The position numbers were made by a program, and so were the translations under genes. 15,768 nt of DNA from Bacteroidales bacterium (GTDB lineage: Bacteria > Bacteroidota > Bacteroidia > Bacteroidales > Bacteroidaceae): positions 1 through 15,768 of the forward strand of contig SFEP01000050.1 in assembly GCA_004557185.1 (NCBI GenBank), read 5' to 3'. This document shows, one piece after another, positions 1 through 9,240 of the stretch. Position 1 is the first letter of the stretch, and each line of letters begins with the position of its first letter. A model generated the notes under the pieces. That model was not told the DNA's origin, did no database searches, and worked only from the letters and a program-made list of their open reading frames with translations.

Positions 1-68
1 TGAACCCGAAATTCCTCGAAAAAATCATTCATCTGTTCATCTCGCATTTCGGAAAAACGGAAGGCTGA
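1..68 (+). CDS. C-terminal tail of an unidentified protein (partial)
   Basis: From base 3 an open frame reads NPKFLEKIIHLFISHFGKTEG and ends at a TGA at 66-68. The rest of the gene lies to the left of the window. The mix of charged and hydrophobic residues looks like real protein and not random translation, but 21 residues are too few to name a family. No terminator is obvious directly after the stop. Being on the plus strand, it converges with the GH89 gene that ends at 569. Confidence 0.5.
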   Translation, partial: NPKFLEKIIHLFISHFGKTEG

Positions 69-116
69 ACCCAATAAATATTTCGTGCGTTTTCCCTGCT
101 ATATGCCGTTTGGCCG

Positions 117-138
117 GTTGCCACGCCGGCGTGGCAAC
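117..138. repeat. Perfect 22-nt palindrome at head of the tandem repeat
   Basis: GTTGCCACGCC is followed directly by its reverse complement GGCGTGGCAAC, giving an uninterrupted 11+11 palindrome. Its right arm is also the start of the first 22-bp repeat unit, so the array begins with an inverted copy of its own core CGTGGCAAC. Confidence 0.85.
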
Positions 139-226
139 GTTGTTACGGGGGCGTGGCAACGTTGTTATGGGGGCGTGGCAACGTTGTTATGGGGCCGTGG
201 CAACGTTATTACGGGGCCGTGGCAAC
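130..226. repeat. 22-bp minisatellite, four full copies plus a partial fifth
   Basis: The unit is CGTGGCAACGTTGTTACGGG plus two G or GC bases. Full copies start at 130, 152, 174 and 196, and a 9-base partial copy starts at 218. Differences are limited to C/T in TTACGG or TTATGG, G/A in GTTGTT or GTTATT, and the last base. The period is constant. The tract lies in intergenic DNA and could vary in copy number between strains by slippage (inference). Confidence 0.9.
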
Positions 227-485
227 CGATGAACTGCCATGCCGTAACGCGAATGTGCCTTGCGAGAATGAATTTGTGCCTGTGGAAGATGGACGTAAGG
301 GGGTAGGATTGAGTGGAATAGGAAGTTTTCTGGGGCGGGCACTGATGCTGTCCGTATTTTTTTTTTGCTTCCCACATGCGGACAGAGGCTCGTTGGGTGG
401 CGGAAAAGCGGTGTAAAGGCAGCGTGCACGAGGGTGGGGGTGGGTGTTAGGATTGCGCGGAGTGCAGACGGCGGGCCACATGCAG

Positions 486-521
486 CAGCGGCTGCCATGA
501 GGTGTGACATGGCAGCCGCTG
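486..521 (-). terminator. Terminator-like hairpin after the GH89 gene
   Basis: CAGCGGCTGCCATG (486-499) and its exact reverse complement (508-521) flank an 8-nt loop, giving a 14-bp perfect stem 47 nt beyond the GH89 stop. There is no T-tract on the minus side, so it is an atypical intrinsic terminator; it may instead act as a 3'-end stabilising stem. It could also serve the plus-strand gene that ends at 68, but that is over 400 nt away. Confidence 0.5.
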
Positions 522-568
522 TGAAACGGAGTGGTAGGTGCGGGGGATGTGCCCCGAGGGCGTGCAGC

Positions 569-3500
569 TTAGCGCTGGATGTGTACGCCCTGACGGTTGA
601 CGTAGATGCCTTTGTAGCCCTTGCCGATGGCGCGACCTGAGGGGTCGTAGCCCTGCGGGCAGCCGTCGGTGAGTGTGGCCTGGCTGATGCCCGTCACCAC
701 GTCGGTGGGACCGCTGAGGCTCTCGGGCATGCCCTCGGCGTGGAGCAGCACGGCACCCAGAGGCTGGAGGGTGGTGCTGCCCGTGGCCAGCGTGAAGGTG
801 TTGGTGGGGGCATCGTAGACGTAGTGTGCCTGGCTCACGGGCAGCTCGTCGGCACTGGCATTCACGGCGAAGCCGGGCACGGCGGGTTGTGTGGCGGGCA
901 AGGCACCGAACTGCAGGATGAACTCCTGCTCGTGCCATGCCTCGGGCAGCCCCATGAGGGCGGCACCGGCTTCAACGCTCATGGTACGTGTGAAGGCGCC
1001 GTCGGCATAGGTGTAAAGGCGTAGGTCGCCGAGGGCGGGCATGGCCTCGGGCTGTGCGCTGAGGCGTATGTCACGCAGTTCGGTGGGGAAGGCGATGGGG
1101 TAGAGGCGGTTGGTGGGCAGGGTTGCGCTCCACCACAGGGCTACGCCGGCGGGCAGTTGCTCAGCCGTGGCCGAGGTTTGTGCAGTGGCGTGCAGGCACA
1201 CGGCATCGCCGCTCTGCAGCAGGGCACTCTCGGCAGCGCTGAGACGGGCGTCGGCCGCCACGCTGAACAGGAGGGGGAGCGACCACGCGGTGCGGTAGGC
1301 AGCGGCCGAAGCAGGGGCTACCTGGGCGCGTGCCGTGCAGGTGCCGAAGGTGGTGGCACTGGCTGTGGCGGGTGTGGCGGCTGCGCTCTCGATGACCTGC
1401 AAGGCTGGTGCGGCGGTGAAGGCATAGGCGGCCAGCTTGCTCACGGTGGCGGGCAGGGTGAAGCGGTAGGCCAATTTACCCTCGGGGTAGGCCAGCAGGG
1501 TGGCACCGGCAGCGTCGTAGAGCACACCGTCGATGCTCTTGAACTGCGGGTTGGCGGCATCGACCACCACCTGAGCAAGAGCCGTGCAGCCGCGGAAGGG
1601 GGCGGTGTCGACGGTAGGGTCGGTGATGGTGATGGACTGGAGGTTCATGCCCTCCTTGAGCGCGGTGCTGAACAGGGCAATGTCGGCCAGTGCGTAGCCC
1701 GACTCTGTGTAGGTGTCGGTGGTGCCGCCGGCTGTGACTGACACGGTGAGTGCCTGCGAGGCCGTGCGCTCGATGAGGAGGCTGAAGGCTGAGTAGCCCT
1801 TGGTGTGACTGAAGGTTTTCTTTTCGCTGCTGCCCAATTTGAGAATGATGCTGCCGTCGGCCTTGAGGTAGAGCTGGAAGCCCTGGTTGTAGCTTGAGGC
1901 CAGCGCATCGTTGCCCGTGGCCAGGAGGCCGGAGCCCCACTGGTTGAACGACTCGCCGCTGGCCTGCACGTCGATGGCAATTTGCCAGGCGGCATCACCT
2001 TTCAGAGGGTTGGCCAGCGCAATGGGCGCATTCTGTACGCCGGCACCCTTAAAATTTGTGGTAAACACCACGTTGTCCGTGCCGAGACTCGTGACAGAGG
2101 CCGGCAGTTGCAGGGAGGTGAGCCCCGTGAGGCGCTGCAGCGCACCGCGGGCAAGACCGACGATGCGGAAGTCGCTGTAGGTGTCGGGGATGACGAGTTC
2201 GCCCTCGCCGCTGAGTGCCTTGGTGAGTGTGAGCTCGTTCTGAGAGTCGGTGTAGGAGAAGGTGTAGTTGCCGAGCGTCACAACGTCGCCAATGGCCTTG
2301 ACGAAGTAGGCCGTGTAGGTGCCGCTCTCAGGAGCGCGGAAACGCAGGAAACTGCCGTCCATCCACGAGGCGGGCACCTCGCGGTCGTACTGGTCCTTCC
2401 AGCACTGCACCTTGTAACCGGCGGCGGGGTAGGCGCGGAGCACTACGTCCTCGCCCACGGCGTAGGTGTAGGTGTCGGGCTGGCCGTTGGCATCGACAGT
2501 GCCCTTCGACACGTCGCTCGTCTTCACCGTGACGGTGCAGGCCGTGGCGGCCTGGGTGGTGATGTGCACGGGAATGTCGTAGACCATGCGGGTGGTGCTG
2601 GCCTTGGCAGGCATGGCGTTGGTGTTGGCATCGAGGCCACCCTTCCACGAACTGTCGAAGCGGATGCGCAGGTGGGTGGTACCCTCGGCTACGTCGTAGG
2701 GCAGGAGTACGGAGAGCGTGCCGTCGGAGAGCATGGTGTTGCCGGCCGAAGCCTTGTCACCCATGACGGCCAGAAATTCGCCCTCGTCGTCGAAGTCGCC
2801 GTCGGCGTTAAGGTCGATGTAAGCCGAGAGACGGCAGTAGCTTAGGCCGTCGAGGGCCTCGGTGTCCTTCCAGTGCAGGGTGAACTTGCTGCCTTGCGGA
2901 GCCTTGAAGGCACGTGTGGTCTGGCAGAGGGTGGCGGGGCAGGCGTCGGCTGTGTAGAGCTGTTGCGCCTCGCCGCCGTTTTGCGATACCTCGAGGAGAG
3001 AGAGGTACTGGCCGTAGTCGCGCATGGTGTTCCACTCGCTGTGGTCCTCGGTGGGCGTGCCCCACTTGTTGATGAGGAAGTGTGCCACGAAGTCGGCAGC
3101 CGCTGCGCCGTAGTAGGTATAGGGGTTGTCGGTGCTCACGGGCTGTCCGTCCTTGTTGGTCCACTGGTAGAAGTCGTAACCCGACACGGGGCTGGCCGTC
3201 ATGGTGACCTCGTCGGTGGTGGTGACGCTGAGCGAGGTGGTGCCTTCGAGGCTTACCGTACCCTGGGCGGCATCGGCCGTGCTGACAGTGACGGTGCGGG
3301 CCTCGGTGACGAGGTCTTTGAGCATGAGGGTGAACTTGAACTCGGTGCCGTCAGAGAGCGTGAGTTGGGCGGCTACCTTACCCGTGACGGCGCTCATGGG
3401 CACAGCTATTTGCAGCCCCGAAGCCGTTTCGTCGGCACTGATGCGGCCATCGTTGTTGAAGTCGATGCCCACTGTGGCGGTGGCGTCTTGCGGCAGGGCG

Positions 3501-5791
3501 GCGAGGGGGAAGGTGAACGACTCACCGCGATAGGCCACGCTGCTCACCTGGCTGCGGGCGTCGGTGCTGAGGTAGCGGTAGATGTGGTAGGTGGAGCCGT
3601 CGGCCGAGGTGAAGTGGAGGAAGTATTTGCCCAGCAAGGCGGCAGCTACGTCGGTGGTGGAACCTACGGGCTGGTCGGCATACTGCTTGGAGGCATTGTG
3701 TGCCCACGCCCAATCGTTGTCGAACCAGTCGGGCTGCGAGGTGTTGTTGTCGAGGTTGCTGAAGTAGGTTTTCCATCGCTCATAGTAGAAGTCTTTGAGC
3801 ATGCCACCCCATTCGCGGTAAGAGTAGTCGCGCAGACCGCCCCACTCGCTGCTGTTGCGGTTGCCCCATGTGGTGATGAGGGTGCGGGCGTTGTTGAGCT
3901 CGAGCCACTGGCGGTCGGCCTCGGTGGTGCCGGCCACTTCATCGGCAATGCCGCGGGCCATTTGCGTCCAGCGCCCCAGCATGAAGTTGCTGTTGGTGCA
4001 GAGGAGTTCGTCGAGGTCGAGCATGAGCTGCAGGTAGGCGTCGCGACAGGTGGCATAACGCTCCTGCTGCTTGCCGTCGTAGGCCGACTTGATGGCCTTG
4101 AGCAGGTAGTAGCCGTAGTCGGTCATGGCCTGGCGGGTGAAGTCGGTGAGGTCGTAGCTGTAGTTGGCGCCGCTCAGGGCATCCTTAGCCTCGAGCAGAA
4201 GGTTGGCAGCGGCGGCCACGTCCTGTGCATTATAGAAGATTTCGGTGCCGCCCCAGCTCGACACGCTGTTGACCTGCAGCGAGGGACGGGCGCAGAGCAC
4301 GGCCTCCTGCGGGCCTTGCAGCGCGGTGCCGCAGTTGAGGGCAGAGTTGCGTATTTTCTCCCAAGCAGCCTTGGCCTGGGCGTTGTCGGCACCGTAGCGG
4401 CTCACGGTGTAGTCGGCGAGCCAGGATTGAGGGTCGGGGGCTTGGCTGCGCCAGGGGAGTTCGAAGAGGGCGTCGTAGAGCACGGGCACCTGCTCGATGG
4501 CTTCGGGAGTGGCGCCGATACCCTTGATGTTGCTGTGGTTTGACTTGCAGGCGAAATAGTCGGTCATAATCTTGCTGAGACGACCGAAGAGACCCGTGCG
4601 GCCACCAAAGTTGGCCAGCATGCAGTAGACGGCATCGTGGCCCTGATAGCTGCCAAAGTGCGTGTGGGCGTCGCTGAAGAGGTCGAGCACGATGAGTTTG
4701 CCCTGCTCCACCTGCGAGAGTACATTGTACTGCGCGCCACTCCACTGCCAGAACTGGATGACCCACTTGCCCTCACTGTTGGCATCGAGCATGGCCTTGG
4801 CTATCTTCTGGTAGGCCGAGGGAACGTCGATGCCCTCGGTGTTGGCACCCTCGTGGAAGGGGTCCATGCTGTAGTAGGTGGAGGTGCCCATAACCTCGGC
4901 CAGGCGGGCGTAGTATTTGGCCGAAATGTCGGTGAAGGCTTGCGAGTTGGGGTCGAGAATGTAGGGGCGCACGAAGGAGCACCAGTTGCCCTGGTTGTTG
5001 GCCGCGTAGCCCTTGGAGGTGATGTCGCTCGGCACCATGCCAGCGTAGCCGGGGAGCACGGGCTCCATGCCGAGTTCGCGCTGGCGCTTAAGAATTTTCT
5101 TGCAAAGCTGCTCCTGACGGGTGTACCACCATGCGGGGTTCGGACCGCCCCAGCCCTCGAGGTTGTTCATGCCCCACCAGGCCTGGAAGCAGGGACCGGC
5201 TATGAAGTTGTTGGCTTCGGCCTCAGTGTAACCCAAGTCCTGCGTGAGGAGTTTGTACCACACGACGTCGAGACCGACGATTTGCAGCGGCATGTTGATG
5301 CCGTGCAGGGCCATCCAGTCAATTTCCTGCTGCCAGCGCTCCCACGTCCAAGTAGACATGGAGTAGGAGAAGGTGCAGTAGTTGAGGTAGTAGCGGTAGT
5401 CGGCGTGGCAGTCGTGGCGTTCCTCCTGTGCGGGGGCCGGCAAACTGACAGCGGCGAGGTTGGTGGTGAGGTTGTTCCACGTCAGATTGACGTGTGCCAC
5501 GTGGTTCAGATACCAGTTGATGCCCGTGGCCACAGAGAGCGTGGTGTTACCCTTGATGCAGGGCTTGCCGTCATGCGAGGTGAGGACGAAGACGTCGTTT
5601 CCGTCGGTCGAGAGCGAGGCATCGACCACGGTGACGAAGCGGTCGGCAGTGCCGTCGCCGCCAATGCGGTTGAGCAGCTGGCTGATGGCTTCGGGGTTGG
5701 TGGTAGCCGCCTTGGCTACGCACTGGCCCACGAGCAGCAGTAGGCACAGCCACACTGTGCGCCAGCGAGGCGCGAAGAGTGAGGTAATCAT
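569..5791 (-). CDS. Secreted multidomain GH89 alpha-N-acetylglucosaminidase with BspA-type repeats
   Basis: This 1740-residue protein has a signal peptide (about 1-28, hydrophobic WLCLLLLVGQC), a GH89/NAGLU N-domain, a (beta/alpha)8 catalytic region and a helical C-domain (about 30-725). The two family carboxylates are visible as E314 in MDPFHEG and E430 in GATPEA. GH89 enzymes remove terminal alpha-GlcNAc, as in heparan sulfate or GlcNAc-alpha-1,4-Gal mucin caps. After it come a dockerin-like D-F-N-N-D-G-R-I-S segment (777-788), an InlB-B-like repeat (830-905), a GEVED-like domain with DLNADGDFDDEGE (985-1075), a second InlB-B-like repeat (1083-1165) and BspA-type LRR strands (about 1170-1240 and 1396-1465). 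A LamG-like block (about 1245-1395) sits between the LRR halves. The C-terminus (YDPSGRAIGKGYKGIYVNRQ) resembles the tail of many Bacteroidales exported proteins. I chose the ATG at 5791 because it starts the signal peptide directly; the longer frame uses GTG at 5851. The GH89 assignment is strong; accessory-domain names are from sequence feel and less sure. Confidence 0.92.
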   Translation of the reverse strand: MITSLFAPRWRTVWLCLLLLVGQCVAKAATTNPEAISQLLNRIGGDGTADRFVTVVDASLSTDGNDVFVLTSHDGKPCIKGNTTLSVATGINWYLNHVAHVNLTWNNLTTNLAAVSLPAPAQEERHDCHADYRYYLNYCTFSYSMSTWTWERWQQEIDWMALHGINMPLQIVGLDVVWYKLLTQDLGYTEAEANNFIAGPCFQAWWGMNNLEGWGGPNPAWWYTRQEQLCKKILKRQRELGMEPVLPGYAGMVPSDITSKGYAANNQGNWCSFVRPYILDPNSQAFTDISAKYYARLAEVMGTSTYYSMDPFHEGANTEGIDVPSAYQKIAKAMLDANSEGKWVIQFWQWSGAQYNVLSQVEQGKLIVLDLFSDAHTHFGSYQGHDAVYCMLANFGGRTGLFGRLSKIMTDYFACKSNHSNIKGIGATPEAIEQVPVLYDALFELPWRSQAPDPQSWLADYTVSRYGADNAQAKAAWEKIRNSALNCGTALQGPQEAVLCARPSLQVNSVSSWGGTEIFYNAQDVAAAANLLLEAKDALSGANYSYDLTDFTRQAMTDYGYYLLKAIKSAYDGKQQERYATCRDAYLQLMLDLDELLCTNSNFMLGRWTQMARGIADEVAGTTEADRQWLELNNARTLITTWGNRNSSEWGGLRDYSYREWGGMLKDFYYERWKTYFSNLDNNTSQPDWFDNDWAWAHNASKQYADQPVGSTTDVAAALLGKYFLHFTSADGSTYHIYRYLSTDARSQVSSVAYRGESFTFPLAALPQDATATVGIDFNNDGRISADETASGLQIAVPMSAVTGKVAAQLTLSDGTEFKFTLMLKDLVTEARTVTVSTADAAQGTVSLEGTTSLSVTTTDEVTMTASPVSGYDFYQWTNKDGQPVSTDNPYTYYGAAAADFVAHFLINKWGTPTEDHSEWNTMRDYGQYLSLLEVSQNGGEAQQLYTADACPATLCQTTRAFKAPQGSKFTLHWKDTEALDGLSYCRLSAYIDLNADGDFDDEGEFLAVMGDKASAGNTMLSDGTLSVLLPYDVAEGTTHLRIRFDSSWKGGLDANTNAMPAKASTTRMVYDIPVHITTQAATACTVTVKTSDVSKGTVDANGQPDTYTYAVGEDVVLRAYPAAGYKVQCWKDQYDREVPASWMDGSFLRFRAPESGTYTAYFVKAIGDVVTLGNYTFSYTDSQNELTLTKALSGEGELVIPDTYSDFRIVGLARGALQRLTGLTSLQLPASVTSLGTDNVVFTTNFKGAGVQNAPIALANPLKGDAAWQIAIDVQASGESFNQWGSGLLATGNDALASSYNQGFQLYLKADGSIILKLGSSEKKTFSHTKGYSAFSLLIERTASQALTVSVTAGGTTDTYTESGYALADIALFSTALKEGMNLQSITITDPTVDTAPFRGCTALAQVVVDAANPQFKSIDGVLYDAAGATLLAYPEGKLAYRFTLPATVSKLAAYAFTAAPALQVIESAAATPATASATTFGTCTARAQVAPASAAAYRTAWSLPLLFSVAADARLSAAESALLQSGDAVCLHATAQTSATAEQLPAGVALWWSATLPTNRLYPIAFPTELRDIRLSAQPEAMPALGDLRLYTYADGAFTRTMSVEAGAALMGLPEAWHEQEFILQFGALPATQPAVPGFAVNASADELPVSQAHYVYDAPTNTFTLATGSTTLQPLGAVLLHAEGMPESLSGPTDVVTGISQATLTDGCPQGYDPSGRAIGKGYKGIYVNRQGVHIQR

Positions 5792-5849
5792 AATATAAGA
5801 TTTAGAGTTGAAAAATGCAGATGTAGGGCGGGATGGAATGCTGGCGTGC

Positions 5850-5910
5850 ACTCCTTATTATATATAAAGGAATGGGGCACGATGGGTTTACCTACTCCTT
5901 ATAATATATA
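5850..5910. promoter_or_regulatory. Pair of 17-bp direct repeats upstream of the GH89 gene
   Basis: ACTCCTTATTATATATA (5850-5866) recurs as ACTCCTTATAATATATA (5894-5910), one mismatch, with starts 44 bp apart, about four helical turns. They lie 59-119 bp upstream of the GH89 start, in DNA otherwise richer in GC. Same-face spacing fits a pair of regulator sites, but no clear TTTG/TAnnTTTG promoter is visible here, and a local duplication is equally possible. Confidence 0.45.
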
Positions 5911-6016
5911 GCAAGGCGCGAGTGGCAGCAAGGCATTTCCCAAGAACCGAAAGAATAATGAAGCCCGCTGCGTGCCCTCGGAGGGGGGAACAACGCGGCC
6001 GGTGGGGAGAGGTAAG

Positions 6017-6652
6017 TTAATGCTCGGTGGTTTTTTCAAGCAGGTTCGAAGCCAGCATGTCGGCGCTGTGCACAATGGCCACGAGGGGCGACTTGGTCAT
6101 GGCCTCGTAGTAGGCGAAGCGCTGCGGCGTGCCGTTCTCGCCCATGTCGAACATGCCCATGTGCCAACGTATGGCGAGCATCTCGTTGGGGGTGAGATGG
6201 AGGTAACGATAGAGCAGTAGCACCGACTTCTCGCCGTGTCCGAGGGGGAAGTTGTCGTGAATGTCGTAGCCCTCATAGCTTACCCAGCGGCCTTCGGGCG
6301 ATTTCTTCCACTTGGTGGAGGGGTGGTACATGTCGACTTTGCAGAGGTCGTGGAAGAGGGTGCAGATGGCCAAACTCTCCATGCTCACCTCGGAGGTAAA
6401 GGGAGAGGTGCCGCCCAGGATGGCGGGCTCGGCTATATGCTTGTAGATGGCGACGGCGGTATCGAACACGTTGAGCGAGTGCAGGCAAAGGCCGCCTGGC
6501 TCGTTGAGGTGATAGGAGGCGGAACTCGGGGCCTCGAAGAAACCGTTCTGCTCTAATCGTTCGAGAATGTCGTCGAGCCCCTGCCGGTGGATGTGCGTGC
6601 GGCAGGTTTCGACATAACGGTCGTGGTTCAGACGAAGGGTTTCAGCGTCCAT
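6017..6652 (-). CDS. HD-domain hydrolase
   Basis: The 211-residue protein carries the metal-dependent HD phosphohydrolase signature: H58 in LCLHSLN, the H101-D102 pair in LFHDLCK, H139 in LGHGEKS, H164 in RWHMGM and D198 in HSADML. Such proteins cleave phosphoester bonds of nucleotides or related substrates; the substrate here cannot be told from sequence. There is no signal peptide or membrane segment, so it should be cytoplasmic. I start at the ATG at 6652; extension to 6682 would need a TTG. It lies between the GH89 gene and the CCA-adding enzyme on the same strand, 126 nt downstream of the latter, so cotranscription with it is possible. It is a stand-alone HD protein without the N-terminal nucleotidyltransferase that its neighbour has. 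Confidence 0.85.
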   Translation of the reverse strand: MDAETLRLNHDRYVETCRTHIHRQGLDDILERLEQNGFFEAPSSASYHLNEPGGLCLHSLNVFDTAVAIYKHIAEPAILGGTSPFTSEVSMESLAICTLFHDLCKVDMYHPSTKWKKSPEGRWVSYEGYDIHDNFPLGHGEKSVLLLYRYLHLTPNEMLAIRWHMGMFDMGENGTPQRFAYYEAMTKSPLVAIVHSADMLASNLLEKTTEH

Positions 6653-6778
6653 GGTATGTTGATGGTTGAATGTGAGAAACAAAATGCGTTCAGCGCCAGA
6701 GAGAAACGGACCTATGTTAACACGTAATCCTGCAATGGCTCAATCTTAAATGGTGGAAATGAATAGCCACCCAGGCCC

Positions 6779-8221
<1,443 letters not shown>

Positions 8222-8754
8222 TAGTCAATTTGCGCTGCGAGTAATAATGGTAGCTCCGTCGCACGAGGCGCAGGGTGTAACGTGTGCGGTACACGTTGTC
8301 ATACACATCCAGCACCATGTAGCCGTCGTCAAGAATGCGTATGTAGGCTTCAAGGTCAGTGTCATACCTATTGAACGAGATTTGAATGGTGTGGCCTACG
8401 ATGTCCCAATATCCGCGTTCGTTTAGGTCAGGATAGCCGTAGGTCTGGAAGTATCCGTGGTCGTCGAATACCCAATAGTCGCCGTTGCGGTAGGGGCTGC
8501 TGTAGGATGTCTCTACCACTTCCCACTCTCCTTCGATGTCCCACCAGTCTTCTTCGCATGAAGTGAACAGGAATGCACTGCACAGGGTGAGCAGGAGCAT
8601 AAAACTCATTTGTTTGATTGTCTTCATAAGGTTTGCATAGTGTGATTAGGAAATAGGCCCGAAGGCCGTTTTGAGTCAAGGCTGGCGTTACCCATGTTCA
8701 CCGTCGTCACTCTGTTGGCGTCTGGAGGTGCGCATAGAAAGCCTGCAAAGTATG

Positions 8755-8762
8755 CAAAAATA
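8755..8762 (-). promoter_or_regulatory. Possible -7 element for the lipoprotein-cca unit
   Basis: On the minus strand TATTTTTG matches the Bacteroidetes -7 consensus TAnnTTTG, about 130 nt upstream of the lipoprotein start. No TTTG is seen at the expected 19-20 nt further upstream, so this is a half-match only. Confidence 0.3.
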
Positions 8763-8806
8763 GGTATTTCCTATGAGATGCGGAGAGACGTTGGCATGAA
8801 AAAACA

Positions 8807-8839
8807 ACGAGGGACAACGGCTTAGTCATTGTCCCTCGT
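8807..8839 (-). terminator. Intrinsic terminator of the tRNA-Arg operon
   Basis: The arms ACGAGGGACAA (8807-8817) and TTGTCCCTCGT (8829-8839) form an 11-bp perfect stem with an 11-nt loop. On the minus strand the stem is followed by TTGTTTTTTC, a good U-tract. It lies 12 nt beyond the last tRNA, so it ends the tRNA transcript before the lipoprotein gene. Confidence 0.9.
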
Positions 8840-8850
8840 GTTCCTCTTTG

Positions 8851-8924
8851 TGACTCCTATAGGATTCAAACCTATAACCTTCTGATCCGTAGTCAGATGC
8901 TCTATTCAGTTGAGCTAAGGAGCC
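8851..8924 (-). tRNA. tRNA-Arg (anticodon ACG), third in transcript
   Basis: The 74-nt minus-strand sequence folds as a full cloverleaf: acceptor GGCTCCT with AGGAGTC (one G-U), D-arm TAGCTCA..., anticodon stem TCTGA/TCAGA around loop CTACGGA (anticodon ACG, read as ICG after A34 deamination), and T-arm with loop GTTTGAA. The discriminator is A. No CCA follows in the DNA (CAAAG instead). It differs from the other two copies by a C-G in place of T-A in the anticodon stem. Confidence 0.97.
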
Positions 8925-8952
8925 ATGTGCTTGACACAAATAAGAATGGATG

Positions 8953-9026
8953 TGACTCCTATAGGATTCAAACCTATAACCTTTTGATCCGTAGTCAAAT
9001 GCTCTATTCAGTTGAGCTAAGGAGCC
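8953..9026 (-). tRNA. tRNA-Arg (anticodon ACG), second in transcript
   Basis: The cloverleaf is the same as in its neighbours, with anticodon stem TTTGA/TCAAA and loop CTACGGA. The gene is 74 nt long with discriminator A and no encoded CCA (CATCC follows). It is 28 nt from the next copy downstream and identical in sequence to the copy at 9069-9142. Confidence 0.97.
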
Positions 9027-9068
9027 AAGCAAATCGCTTGCCCCGCAGGGCATAAAAGCTGTAAGTGG

Positions 9069-9142
9069 TGACTCCTATAGGATTCAAACCTATAACCTTT
9101 TGATCCGTAGTCAAATGCTCTATTCAGTTGAGCTAAGGAGCC
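9069..9142 (-). tRNA. tRNA-Arg (anticodon ACG), first in transcript
   Basis: The sequence is identical to the middle copy. The 3' flank on the minus strand is CCACTTAC directly after the discriminator A, so this copy has a genomic CCA at 9066-9068, unlike the other two; this may be chance or an ancestral state. The 5' end lies about 15 nt downstream of the predicted transcription start. Confidence 0.97.
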
Positions 9143-9163
9143 GTTACTTTCGATTTGCGAGTG

Positions 9164-9194
9164 CAAAAGTAGGCATTTGTTCCATAAGGGCAAA
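9164..9194 (-). promoter_or_regulatory. Bacteroidetes sigma-ABfr promoter for the tRNA-Arg operon
   Basis: On the minus strand TTTG (9194-9191) is followed by exactly 19 nt and then TACTTTTG (9171-9164), a full match to the Bacteroidetes TTTG-N19-TAnnTTTG promoter. The first tRNA begins 21 nt beyond the -7 element, a normal leader length for a stable RNA operon. Confidence 0.9.
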
Positions 9195-9240
9195 ACCTTT
9201 TCCTTGTTTTTTTAAGAAAACATCTTGAAAAGCCCGGTAG

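Larger units (their letters stand above)
69..568. other. Repeat-bearing intergenic region without a gene
   Basis: About 500 bp separate two convergent genes. It holds a perfect 22-nt palindrome (117-138), a 22-bp tandem repeat (130-226), a run of ten or more T residues near 356-368, and a terminator-like hairpin (486-521). Open frames here overlap in several registers, and the tandem repeat has a period that is not a multiple of three, so I see no supportable coding sequence. Confidence 0.6.

Noticed and set aside
130..226. CRISPR-like array
   Set aside because: The units follow each other without spacers, with a 22-bp period, and there are no cas genes in the window.
2873..4543. A 556-residue open frame on the plus strand opposite the GH89 gene (and another at 4637-5743)
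   Set aside because: These lie wholly antisense to a well-supported enzyme, have glycine- and valine-rich composition typical of the reverse of GC-rich coding DNA, and show no domain or signal.
8826..9053. A 75-residue minus-strand frame containing SLAQLNRAFDYGSKGYRFES
   Set aside because: It is translation of the tandem tRNA-Arg genes; such repeated 'FESYRSH' frames are a known misannotation.
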